This document shows positions 8,699-16,922 of a stretch of 29,505 nt of DNA, piece after piece (positions within the stretch are counted from its first letter, which is position 1; each line of letters opens with the position of its first letter). The translations under genes and the position numbers were made by a program. Origin of the DNA: SKVR01 sp964453995 (GTDB lineage Bacteria > Bacteroidota > Bacteroidia > Bacteroidales > UBA7960). The notes below the pieces were generated by a model. That model ran no database searches and was not told the DNA's origin. It saw only the letters and a program-made list of their open reading frames with translations. The stretch covers positions 1 through 29,505 of the forward strand of contig CAYVQC010000054.1 of assembly GCA_964453995.1 (NCBI GenBank). The letters run 5' to 3'.

Positions 8699-10726
8699 AT
8701 GAGGATAACTGTAGCTGCTCTTATTGTTTTATCTGCCCTTACCGTTGTATCACAAACTCACCAGGCAATTCTGTACGATGGGTCAGGCACACCACCTGAA
8801 CACAAAATTGCTGCTATGACCCTGGCAGGTATTGTAAACCGCGATGCTCCCCGGCTGTATCTTCAAAATGTTTATGAAACCTGGAGCTACAACCAGACCG
8901 ACGAAACCTGGCGCGAGATTTACGCCTCTGATGGCGGGGTTGTTTTTACTCAGATACACAACCTCGATGACCTGATACTTCACTTCAGTGATCATATCCA
9001 TGGGGTAATAACGTACGATCCGGCACTTACCTATGGAAATTTTTCGGGTCAGAACTTCCGATGGCAGGCAGAGGTTGCTGCCATGGCCGGAGGGCTTACC
9101 GATTGTATTCCCCTGCCCTACAACTATTCCCTCTCAGGAATTGACTACCCCGATACCATTGCTGTGCCCGATCATTTCCACGGACAGGACACCATCTATA
9201 TCCCGGCAAAGCTTGAACTGGAGTCTCATCCGTGGAGCGATGCAGATATCAGCCAGGAGGAAAGGTATTTTCTTATTCTCGATTGGGCCCTGCAAACATT
9301 GCTTCCCCGCACCAATACCCGCAAATTTTACCTCAGAGAGATCACCGACTGGGCTGTAAGCCAGCGAATGTTCCAACTCAATCTTGCCGGATCAGAATCT
9401 TTGAATTTCTATTCTCTTACCGATGAAAAAGCAGAAAAAATTGAACAGGTAATGACCTACCTGCGCAACAGCCATCCGGATGAGGTTTTTCACGTTTATG
9501 GATGGATGCGCCCCGAGCCACTGGTTCAGTGGATATCGGCATGGGGTGGTAGTTTCCATGAAACATTGCTGGGAAATCTTTCCTGGCACCATAGCTTCCC
9601 TGCAGACCAGGATTTTACTTATCAGCGGCCTTCATGGATCACCCCAGATGAGGTAACACTCGAAAACAAACATTACGTGATTTTTATTGGCACAGAAGGT
9701 GATGCCGGCAACTGGAACTTTGGTTTCCAGTCGGGGGCATGGCTTTCATCCGCACGAGGTGATGTTCCCCTGGCTTGGGGGTTCAACCTGCACTTCTTCA
9801 AAGAGTTTCCCTTTATTGGGCAGTATTATTTCAAAACAGCAACACCCAACGATGGATTTATCTCTGTAACCCATCCCCTGGGATATGCCTATTCCGACAT
9901 GTTCCCCGAAAGCTTTCTGCCCGATGCCATAGAAAGGTCTTCATGGAAAATTGACCGGTACAAGATACCCGCAATATATGCCTACAAGCATTATAACGGC
10001 GCCGGAGTATCTTCCTACCGCGATGTGGTGATCTCCAACAACTACAACTTTCAGAAGCTTGGTGCATTTGCCGAAGAAATGGGTGCAGAGCTTACTTTCC
10101 TCTTCGATCCTGCCCTGGATACACAAAAAGCCTACACCATGTTTGGAGGACTGCTTTATAATCATGTAAATGATGATACTTTTTATGCCGATGTTACTGA
10201 TATCAATGCTGCAGCACAACGGGTGGTGAACAAGCTGGCCAATAAACCCCGCCCCTCTTTTTTGCTTGCCGGATACCAAAGGTTACGGAGCGATGGTACT
10301 GCTATCGGGGTTAATAACAAGGCCGATATTACCCTGCCCCGCCTGCAACAGCTTATGGAGATGGTACTCGCCGATCCGGAAACAGGCCAACATGTGGAAT
10401 TTGTTACTCCCGAGCAATTTACCTGGCTGCTGCAAAAAAGCCTGGAGCCGGTAAGTACCCGGGAGCCTTCAAGTCTTCATTCCAGTAACATAACCTCTTA
10501 TTATGATGGTTCTGGCAATCTTAAAGTAAATGCATGGATAACCCAGTATGAAACCTTGTATTTCAGCGTTTTAGATCTTTCAGGAAGGCTCCTTATGCAA
10601 AAAGAGCAGGACTTTGCTCCCGGGTATTCTGTTTATACCGTGCCCCTTGGTAATCTCCCCTCTGGCATGTACATTCTCCATGTAAAGGGAACCAATGTAT
10701 TTATGAGCCGAAAATTTATTTTTTGA
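8699..10726 (+). CDS. Secreted GxGYxYP-family protein with T9SS sorting domain
   Basis: A 675-aa exported protein of the GxGYxYP family, whose function is unknown. I chose the ATG at 8699: the frame is open from 8645, but 8699 starts a clean signal peptide (MRITVAALIVLSALTVVSQT) and leaves room for the promoter box at 8621. The start of the mature protein (QAILYDGSGTPPEHKIAAMTLAGIVNRD) is the family's typical N-terminal domain. The name-giving motif appears in variant form as GYAYSDMFP at 395-403, without the first Gly. The last ~90 residues (NLKVNAWITQYE..., LDLSGRLLMQKE, LPSGMYILHVKG, SRKFIF) are a type A T9SS C-terminal sorting domain, so it is likely exposed on or released from the cell surface. 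It lies 122 bases after the hybrid kinase. Members often occur near carbohydrate-degradation genes, but no enzyme activity can be assigned. Confidence 0.85.
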   Translation: MRITVAALIVLSALTVVSQTHQAILYDGSGTPPEHKIAAMTLAGIVNRDAPRLYLQNVYETWSYNQTDETWREIYASDGGVVFTQIHNLDDLILHFSDHIHGVITYDPALTYGNFSGQNFRWQAEVAAMAGGLTDCIPLPYNYSLSGIDYPDTIAVPDHFHGQDTIYIPAKLELESHPWSDADISQEERYFLILDWALQTLLPRTNTRKFYLREITDWAVSQRMFQLNLAGSESLNFYSLTDEKAEKIEQVMTYLRNSHPDEVFHVYGWMRPEPLVQWISAWGGSFHETLLGNLSWHHSFPADQDFTYQRPSWITPDEVTLENKHYVIFIGTEGDAGNWNFGFQSGAWLSSARGDVPLAWGFNLHFFKEFPFIGQYYFKTATPNDGFISVTHPLGYAYSDMFPESFLPDAIERSSWKIDRYKIPAIYAYKHYNGAGVSSYRDVVISNNYNFQKLGAFAEEMGAELTFLFDPALDTQKAYTMFGGLLYNHVNDDTFYADVTDINAAAQRVVNKLANKPRPSFLLAGYQRLRSDGTAIGVNNKADITLPRLQQLMEMVLADPETGQHVEFVTPEQFTWLLQKSLEPVSTREPSSLHSSNITSYYDGSGNLKVNAWITQYETLYFSVLDLSGRLLMQKEQDFAPGYSVYTVPLGNLPSGMYILHVKGTNVFMSRKFIF

Positions 10727-10755
10727 TGCCCGTTTGCGAATTAACTGTATTTTTG
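10722..10755 (+). promoter_or_regulatory. Putative sigma promoter for the tandem adenylate kinase gene
   Basis: TTTG at 10722-10725 and TATTTTTG at 10748-10755 are separated by 22 bases, one more than the usual 19-21. The -33 part overlaps the end of the preceding coding sequence. Transcription would begin near 10762, about 43 bases before the ATG. Confidence 0.5.
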
Positions 10756-10804
10756 CAACCTTTGTTGCTATGGGTGATCCAATCCAATATAAAAAACAGC
10801 CATC

Positions 10805-11977
10805 ATGTTGAATATTATTATGTTTGGCCCTCCCGGGGCCGGAAAAGGAACGCAGTCAGAAAAGCTAATGGCAGAGTTTAACCTTACCTATGTGAGTACG
10901 GGAGAATTGCTGCGCAAAGAGATCAGGGAGGAAACCGAAATCGGTAAAAAGGTAAAGCAAAAGATAGAAGGCGGTGGACTGGCTGATGATGAAACCATTG
11001 TAAAACTAATCAACAAAGCAATCAAAAACCATGAAGGCAGTGAAGGGTTCCTGTTCGATGGTTTTCCGCGTACCTATGTGCAGGCCTATATCCTTGATGG
11101 TTTGTTTTTAAGGCTACAGCACAAAATAACCCGCATTTTTATCCTGGAATTGTCAGATGAAGAATGTAAGCGAAGGTTGCTGCAACGGGCCAAGGAGCAA
11201 GACCGTAAGGACGACAATGAAGCAGTAATTACAAAACGGCTGCAGGAATACCACCAAAAAACACTGCCGCTGCTGGAATTTTACAAGAATACCGGCTTGT
11301 TGACAAGGATCGATGCATCAGGTACCAGCGAAGAGATTTTTTTACGCATCAAGCATTATATCAATGAGGATATTAGGAAGCAATCCATCAACGTGGTTAT
11401 GTTTGGTTATCCAGGTGCAGGTATGACCACCCAAGCCAATAAACTTGCCGCCGAGCTTGATCTGAAATGCATTTCAACGCGTGAGTTGCTCCAGAAAGAG
11501 GTGCAGGAACAAACTGCATTGGGACAACAAATACAACCCTATATGGAAAAGGGGTTGTTGTTGCCCGACGAAATTGTAATACGCCTAATAGAAAAGGCCT
11601 TGCTTGAAACCAATGGCAATGGAAGGGGATATGTATTTAAAGGTTATCCGCGCACACTGGTGCAGGCATATATCCTAGATGGCCTTTTGAAAAAGAAAGG
11701 ATACTCCATCACCTGTGTCATCAACCTGAATGTTAATTATATTGAGTTGATGAAGCGACTTGATGAAAGAAGCCGTACCGATAAGAAAATGCCCTACGAT
11801 AGCAGCGCTTCCACCATTGTTTCCAGGCTGGAGGAACATGAAAAGCACAGCCAGGGAGTGCTGGAATACTACAGGGAACATAACCAGGTGATCGACGTGG
11901 ATGGAATTGGCCCCATTGAAGAAGTTTACCAACGTATTCTATCACCGGTATTAAGAGCAAGCCGGGGTCTAAGATAA
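10805..11977 (+). CDS. adk: Tandem adenylate kinase-like protein: active-looking first half, degenerate second half
   Basis: Adenylate kinase interconverts ATP + AMP and 2 ADP in the cytoplasm; bacterial enzymes, including the short-lid form of this phylum, are ~190 aa. This one is 390 aa and holds two copies. Half 1 (1-193) keeps the P-loop GPPGAGKGT (8-16, Lys14), STGELLRKE, FDGFPRT (84-90, Arg89) and a short lid with R...R.DDNE...KRL. Half 2 (~194-390) is homologous but has GYPGAGMTT (Met207 in place of the P-loop Lys), STRELL for STGELL, FKGYPRT (Lys279 for Asp) and no DDN in the lid. Half 1 should be catalytic; half 2 is probably a pseudo-kinase with a structural or regulatory role. Both halves share VQAYILDGL where ordinary enzymes have roughly AQAEALD, so they look like an internal duplication. 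Whether this is the cell's only adenylate kinase is unknown; the symbol reflects family, not proven orthology. Confidence 0.85.
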   Translation: MLNIIMFGPPGAGKGTQSEKLMAEFNLTYVSTGELLRKEIREETEIGKKVKQKIEGGGLADDETIVKLINKAIKNHEGSEGFLFDGFPRTYVQAYILDGLFLRLQHKITRIFILELSDEECKRRLLQRAKEQDRKDDNEAVITKRLQEYHQKTLPLLEFYKNTGLLTRIDASGTSEEIFLRIKHYINEDIRKQSINVVMFGYPGAGMTTQANKLAAELDLKCISTRELLQKEVQEQTALGQQIQPYMEKGLLLPDEIVIRLIEKALLETNGNGRGYVFKGYPRTLVQAYILDGLLKKKGYSITCVINLNVNYIELMKRLDERSRTDKKMPYDSSASTIVSRLEEHEKHSQGVLEYYREHNQVIDVDGIGPIEEVYQRILSPVLRASRGLR

Positions 11978-11991
11978 AACAGCCTGACAGT

Positions 11992-14900
11992 TCAACGCAC
12001 GATCGGTAAGCGGATACTCACGGTTCCCTGATCATTTTTTATCACCAGGAAATACAAACCCGCAGGCAAACTGCTGATATCAAGAATTAGGGTACCATTC
12101 CCCGGATCCTTCAATTCCATGTTATTCATTACGATTCTTCCCTGCAGATCAGACAGGCTTACACTGCCCTTTCCGGCTAAGGTGGTATATTCAACAGTAA
12201 CCTTATGGCTTGCCGGAATAGGATACACACTGAACTTTTCGCTATTGAGCCGGGGATGAGCATCGCTTTGCTCTTCATCAAACCAGGCTGTTGCCGTTTT
12301 GTCTTCATTCATTACCAGGGTAACCGCAGGATCGGTATATTCAATGCCGTTGACGGTCCAAAGGGTAAAGACAAATCCTTCATCAGCAAAAGCTTCCAGG
12401 GCAACTTCTGTCCCCTCTTCATAAAAATGATGCCCTGACCCGGGTGTGGTTGTTCCCTGGCCGTTTATGTTTACTGTAAGAGTATAAATCTGGGGACCCT
12501 CAAAGTATGCAACAGCATGAATATCGGCAGTCATTACCACATTTATTTGGGGTTCAGTATGCTCTGTTCCATTGATGGTCCATTTTACAAAAGTGCTGTT
12601 TTCGTCCTGCTCAATTGCTGTAAGTAGAATTTCTGAACCTTCCTGCCATTCGTAAGAGCCAGGAACCGGGTCGGTAGTACCTGGTCCTTCGACCGCAATG
12701 GTGAGGTTGTAAACTGGTGGTTCTTCTTCAAAATATGCTGTTACGGCCTTATTTTCGTCCATCAGCAATTCCATCTCAGCATCAGCATAGTTTTCACCAT
12801 TTATCACCCAATGGCTGAACAGATGACCCTCCGTTGGGGTGGCCAGTAAATTCACCGTAGTATGTTTGTCAATAAGGTGTACACCCGGTACAGGAGTAGT
12901 GGTACCTTCCCCTTCTGTTGAGATTTCAAGGGTAAACGTTGTTAATTCCAGGGTTACAACAACGGACTCGTTGCTGTTTACATATACCGACCCTTCTGCA
13001 GGAAAATGACCTTCCCGGGTAATCATATAGTCGTGGGTGCCGGAAGAAATACCCGGAAACACATAATTTCCGGCCGGATTGGAAACACCTGCAAAGGTTA
13101 TTTCCGCTCCATCCACAGGGTTTTCATATTCATCCTGTACCTCAAACGTAACGGTGTAGGTAGGTGAGGTTACAGGCATCAACTGGATGTTTACCACCCT
13201 GTCCTGGTTTATAACGATATTGGAGGAAATGCTCACATAACCCGAACGGGTAATGCTAAAGGGATAAATACCTGGTAAAACATTGGTAAATACATAATCA
13301 CCCGGCTCGTTGGCAACTTCTCCCAGTGTAATCGTGGCATCGTCGATGGGGGCTCCTCCTGTTTCTGTAATGTTGAAGGTCACGGTAAAGGTTTGTAATA
13401 CAAAAACTGCAGTAATCTGCTTGTCAGCCGTCAACGCTATTTCTGCAGGGTTCTCAGTGCCCTCTAAATCACCGAGCCAGTGAGAAAATATCCATCCTGT
13501 TTCAGGCAAGGCCTCAAGCGTTAACACGGTTCCTTCATCAGCTTCCACAGGGGCAGCATAGGTAAGTCCATTAACATTTACCTCACCCTGGCCTTCCATG
13601 GCTATGGTGAGAGTGAAAATTTCAGTAACCGGGGCAAATACTGCCTGTACAGTAGTGTTTTCAGAGATAGTGAGCGGATAGGGATTTTCAGCTATTTCAA
13701 TTCCATCAATAAGCCAGTGTACAAATGTCCAGTTTTGATCCGGAGTAGCTGTAAGAGAGATTTCTGAACCCATAGGGAAATCGTGATTGCCCTCAGTGGG
13801 CCATACACTGCCATTCCCATCGGGGGGCAGCATGGTAAGATATCTTTTTCCAGTATAAACCCCGGTAATGATGGTTTGGGTGCCATGGACAACCGGAATC
13901 GCTTCGGGCGTATACCAGTCCTGTTGGTTGAAGGTAGAGAATTGTACGGTGTATTCTCCCGGATCAAGAGCCAGAGCAAAACCACTATCATACCAGTTCT
14001 CACCATCAATGCTCCAGGTAGCGCCAGCATCTGCTGCTTCCTGCGGCTCAATGGTAACAATCAAACTGTCAGGTTGTATGGTGAAAACACCTTCAGTAAA
14101 AGTTGCATTGTAGTTGGTACCAGCTGTGAGGCTGCCCTGCAGAATAGCATATTCTCCTACGTCCTCACCCGGTTCTCTTTCAAGACTTCCACTGATGATA
14201 TCGCTGCCAAACAACTGACCGAGGCCGATCTGCCAGGTAAATTCAGGATCCTCTTCTCCATAGGTCTTACAGTGATCGTCAGCTACAAGCGACAATGGTG
14301 CCGGAAAGATAGCTGCTGTACCATTTCCCTGCAAGGTTATGAGGGAGTAATTCAGCAGATCAATACCGCCACTGATTGCAATATCAGTAAAAACAACCGG
14401 CACCTCGGTTCCGGCGTCAGGGCTTGCAAAAGCTGCCTGGTAGGTGAATGTAAGGTCATCACCCACAATCCTGTTATCAATAAAACCGGTACCTGTTGCC
14501 TGGCTGGTACCATCATATGTTTTGTCATCGGCAAAGAAGCCCTCCAGGAAAAGCTCCCGGGGAGTAATATCTGCATAGGTGTACTGGTTGCCTATGGTGT
14601 ATTTTTCTGCATCGGGACCTGTAAGATTAAGGTTGTGCAAGGTTACCAGCTTATCAGTGCCTATATTTTTATTGAGGAAAGTTGCTGTTAATGTGCTTAC
14701 ATCCAGCTCTACCAGATCACCCTCCTGTATACCCGTAAGCGTTCCCGGGTCAGTGATGGTGGCAGTTGTGGCACCATCATAAACCTTATCGCTGGCGACC
14801 GTTCCCTCAAGGGTAAGCACAATACGCTCGGTAACCGTGAAAGTGCCTTCCTGGTATGTGATGGTATATTTTTCCAGGCCAGTGCCCTGTGCGTTGCCAA

Positions 14901-15915
14901 TGATAATGGGATAATCGCCTGCAGGAGCTGATGCATCGGTGCCACTACTTGAAAGTGAAACGGAAACAACACTGTCATCTGTGCCTTCCACCAGGCCTGT
15001 GATGGAATACTCTGTGCCGGAGAAGGTATAGGACAAACCTTCTATTTTGGTTATATCATGGGCCGTAAGGGTTAACGGTGCCTTGGTGATCTGAAGCGTA
15101 CCCATGTTGTAATATATATCATAGTTGGTGGCAAACAGTCCCTCTGGAAATACAGAATAACTGCCAGGATAGATGGCTGTGAGGGCAGGACCGGCAAAGC
15201 TGAGTTCACCTTCCAGCACAGTACTGTCTTCTCCGCCCACAAAACCTGTGAGGTTAGCTGTAAAACCGGTAAATACATTACCGTCATAAGCCTTTGAATG
15301 GTTCTCGGCTGTGATATGCAGTTCTGCCGGCAGGATATCAAGGGTACCAAACATAAAAAAGAAATCATAATTGGTAGATTCCAGACCTGCCGGGAAAAAA
15401 TAGTACTGTCCTACAGAAACTGCATCAAGGGCATCACCCAGGAAATACAGTTCACCGCCAAGAACACTTTCATCCTCACCGTTAACAAAACCTTCATAGG
15501 TTACAGAAAAATCGGTATAAAGAGCAGCATTATAAGTTTTACTATGATTTACACCCGTTACAGTAAGGATAGCTTTGGTGATATCGGCCTGCGTGTATTG
15601 ATCGTTGATGGTATATTTACCGGCATCTGCACCGGTAAGAATGATATTAGTGATAGTAACCGTTTTGGATGTTCCTGCATCAGCACTATCGAAATAGGCC
15701 TCAAGTAGTTCTGCATTAAAGGTTACGTCATCACCCTCATCCATACCCGTTAAAGTACCTGGTGAAAGGATGGTAGCTGGGGTGGTGCCATCATAAATTT
15801 TATCCTCAACCAATACATTTTCAAGGTTGAGCGGTATCTGGGAGAATGTTTCAGGTACCAGGAAAGTAACAGATAGCATAATACTAACCATCAACCGATA
15901 AGTAAGTCTTTTCAT
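11992..15915 (-). CDS. Large modular T9SS surface protein (MBG/YDG, PEGA-like and InlB-like repeats)
   Basis: A 1307-aa predicted secreted beta-repeat protein, probably an adhesin or surface-layer component; no enzyme domain is visible. Order: signal peptide (1-25); seven ~80-residue YDG/MBG units (29-612), marked by KIYDGTTPATI, KVYDGATTATI, KTYDGTSQATG, NHSKTYNA, NHSKAYDG and a KTYGEEDPEF unit; one PEGA-like unit (~613-691); two divergent InlB-type repeats ending in V.AVF (~692-838); two PEGA/carboxypeptidase-regulatory-like units (~839-989; PGDYVFTNV and AGNYVFPGI); three more InlB-type repeats (~990-1220); and a T9SS sorting domain (FSVYPIPASHKV..., SLSDLQGRIV, LPAGLYFLVIK; ~1227-1307). 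It is convergent with the adenylate kinase gene, only 14 bases away. A good TTG-N20-TAATTTTG promoter lies ~180 bases upstream of the start. A long open frame on the opposite strand (13783-14691) is a coding shadow. Confidence 0.85.
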   Translation of the reverse strand: MKRLTYRLMVSIMLSVTFLVPETFSQIPLNLENVLVEDKIYDGTTPATILSPGTLTGMDEGDDVTFNAELLEAYFDSADAGTSKTVTITNIILTGADAGKYTINDQYTQADITKAILTVTGVNHSKTYNAALYTDFSVTYEGFVNGEDESVLGGELYFLGDALDAVSVGQYYFFPAGLESTNYDFFFMFGTLDILPAELHITAENHSKAYDGNVFTGFTANLTGFVGGEDSTVLEGELSFAGPALTAIYPGSYSVFPEGLFATNYDIYYNMGTLQITKAPLTLTAHDITKIEGLSYTFSGTEYSITGLVEGTDDSVVSVSLSSSGTDASAPAGDYPIIIGNAQGTGLEKYTITYQEGTFTVTERIVLTLEGTVASDKVYDGATTATITDPGTLTGIQEGDLVELDVSTLTATFLNKNIGTDKLVTLHNLNLTGPDAEKYTIGNQYTYADITPRELFLEGFFADDKTYDGTSQATGTGFIDNRIVGDDLTFTYQAAFASPDAGTEVPVVFTDIAISGGIDLLNYSLITLQGNGTAAIFPAPLSLVADDHCKTYGEEDPEFTWQIGLGQLFGSDIISGSLEREPGEDVGEYAILQGSLTAGTNYNATFTEGVFTIQPDSLIVTIEPQEAADAGATWSIDGENWYDSGFALALDPGEYTVQFSTFNQQDWYTPEAIPVVHGTQTIITGVYTGKRYLTMLPPDGNGSVWPTEGNHDFPMGSEISLTATPDQNWTFVHWLIDGIEIAENPYPLTISENTTVQAVFAPVTEIFTLTIAMEGQGEVNVNGLTYAAPVEADEGTVLTLEALPETGWIFSHWLGDLEGTENPAEIALTADKQITAVFVLQTFTVTFNITETGGAPIDDATITLGEVANEPGDYVFTNVLPGIYPFSITRSGYVSISSNIVINQDRVVNIQLMPVTSPTYTVTFEVQDEYENPVDGAEITFAGVSNPAGNYVFPGISSGTHDYMITREGHFPAEGSVYVNSNESVVVTLELTTFTLEISTEGEGTTTPVPGVHLIDKHTTVNLLATPTEGHLFSHWVINGENYADAEMELLMDENKAVTAYFEEEPPVYNLTIAVEGPGTTDPVPGSYEWQEGSEILLTAIEQDENSTFVKWTINGTEHTEPQINVVMTADIHAVAYFEGPQIYTLTVNINGQGTTTPGSGHHFYEEGTEVALEAFADEGFVFTLWTVNGIEYTDPAVTLVMNEDKTATAWFDEEQSDAHPRLNSEKFSVYPIPASHKVTVEYTTLAGKGSVSLSDLQGRIVMNNMELKDPGNGTLILDISSLPAGLYFLVIKNDQGTVSIRLPIVR

Positions 15916-16052
15916 TTTGATGCTTTTTTTTAGGATGAAACCTGTTCTGCGCCCGATACAATTGTCTTTGTTGTTTTCCTTTTTTTACATGATCTTTGCT
16001 TAAGACTTCTTCCCTTTCTGCCTGAATAAAAGCATGATATCCTCAGTTTTTG

Positions 16053-16060
16053 TATCTTTG
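16053..16060 (+). promoter_or_regulatory. Putative -7 box for the YgjV/GNAT-like gene
   Basis: TATCTTTG matches TAnnTTTG and lies about 110 bases upstream of the ATG at 16169. No TTG is seen at -33 spacing. Confidence 0.4.
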
Positions 16061-16093
16061 CGCGCAAAACTTTCAAAGGGCTTATTGATCGGC

Positions 16094-16124
16094 CAAAATT
16101 ATTGAAAGCCTACAAGATAAACAA
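16094..16124 (-). promoter_or_regulatory. Putative sigma promoter for the MBG surface protein
   Basis: On the minus strand TTG (16124-16122), 20 bases, then TAATTTTG (16101-16094) match the Bacteroidota TTG-N19-21-TAnnTTTG pattern. It implies a leader of about 170 bases. The predicted start would overlap transcription from the plus-strand box at 16053-16060, so the two may interfere. Confidence 0.45.
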
Positions 16125-16168
16125 GTATTTCTATCAGTTTTTTAATTCATACGTTAAATCAAAATTAT

Positions 16169-16828
16169 ATGTCAGACAATTATGCTATAATTTTTGAATG
16201 GATCGGTTATATTGGCTCTGTCATCATAGCAATTTCTCTGATGATGAGTTCCATTGTGAAACTGAGGTGGTTGAATCTTTTAGGTGCATCTATATTTTCA
16301 GCCTACGGTTTTATTATTGGAGCCATGCCCGTAGCCTTTCTCAACCTGTTTATTTCTCTCATTAATATTTATCACCTAACGCGTATTTATAATCAGAAAG
16401 ATTTTCTGAAAATCCTTCATATCAGAACAAATAACCGTTATCTTGATTTTTTTATGGATTATTACAAGGAAGATATCAATACTTTTTTTCCGGGATTCTA
16501 CGAGAGTTTTAAAAATGAAGTTTTCAGGCCTGAAGATTACCTGTGTTTTTTGATCATACGTAATGCTGACGTTGCCGGAGTATTTATCGGCAAATGCGAA
16601 GGTAAAAATGAGCTGTTTATAGAAGTGGATTTTGCCATCCCTGAGTATCGTGATCTGAAGACGGGGAATTATATTTATCGCGAAAACCAACGCTATTTTG
16701 AAAAGCTGGGTATTGAGAAGTTATGTGCCCATCCACGCAATAAAAAACATTATATGTATCTGAAAAAGATGGGTTTTTCAGAAGAGGTAAGGGATAACAA
16801 GGTGTACCTGGTAAAAGATGTTGACTGA
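16169..16828 (+). CDS. Membrane protein: YgjV-like three-helix domain plus GNAT-like cytoplasmic domain
   Basis: A 219-aa protein with two parts. Residues 8-72 hold three hydrophobic helices (about 8-27, 34-50 and 54-72) with the GYIGSVIIAISLMMSS and LRWLNLLGASIFSAYGF patterns of the YgjV/PQ-loop (SemiSWEET-like) group of small membrane proteins. Residues ~85-219 are soluble and resemble an N-acetyltransferase (GNAT) fold: a beta strand and acceptor loop (LFIEVDFAIPEYRDLKTGNYIYREN, split here at 149-173) followed by a helix and IEKLCAHPRNKKHYMYLKKMGF, the usual GNAT end motif. The acetyl-CoA loop (R/Q-x-x-G-x-G/A) is not canonical. Function and substrate are unknown. The gene lies 94 bases upstream of another membrane-protein gene on the same strand, possibly co-transcribed. 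Confidence 0.65.
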   Translation: MSDNYAIIFEWIGYIGSVIIAISLMMSSIVKLRWLNLLGASIFSAYGFIIGAMPVAFLNLFISLINIYHLTRIYNQKDFLKILHIRTNNRYLDFFMDYYKEDINTFFPGFYESFKNEVFRPEDYLCFLIIRNADVAGVFIGKCEGKNELFIEVDFAIPEYRDLKTGNYIYRENQRYFEKLGIEKLCAHPRNKKHYMYLKKMGFSEEVRDNKVYLVKDVD

Positions 16829-16922
16829 CATAAACCCGCCCATTTTTCTGAAATATGCGTTTACACTCCTTAACCCGAGGACTCACAAAATAACCATACA
16901 TGACTTTAAATAAAACCATAAG

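Noticed and set aside
13783..14691. 302-codon open frame on the plus strand inside the MBG surface protein
   Set aside because: It lies antisense to clear repeat domains, shows no recognisable family, and is explained by the codon bias of the repeats.
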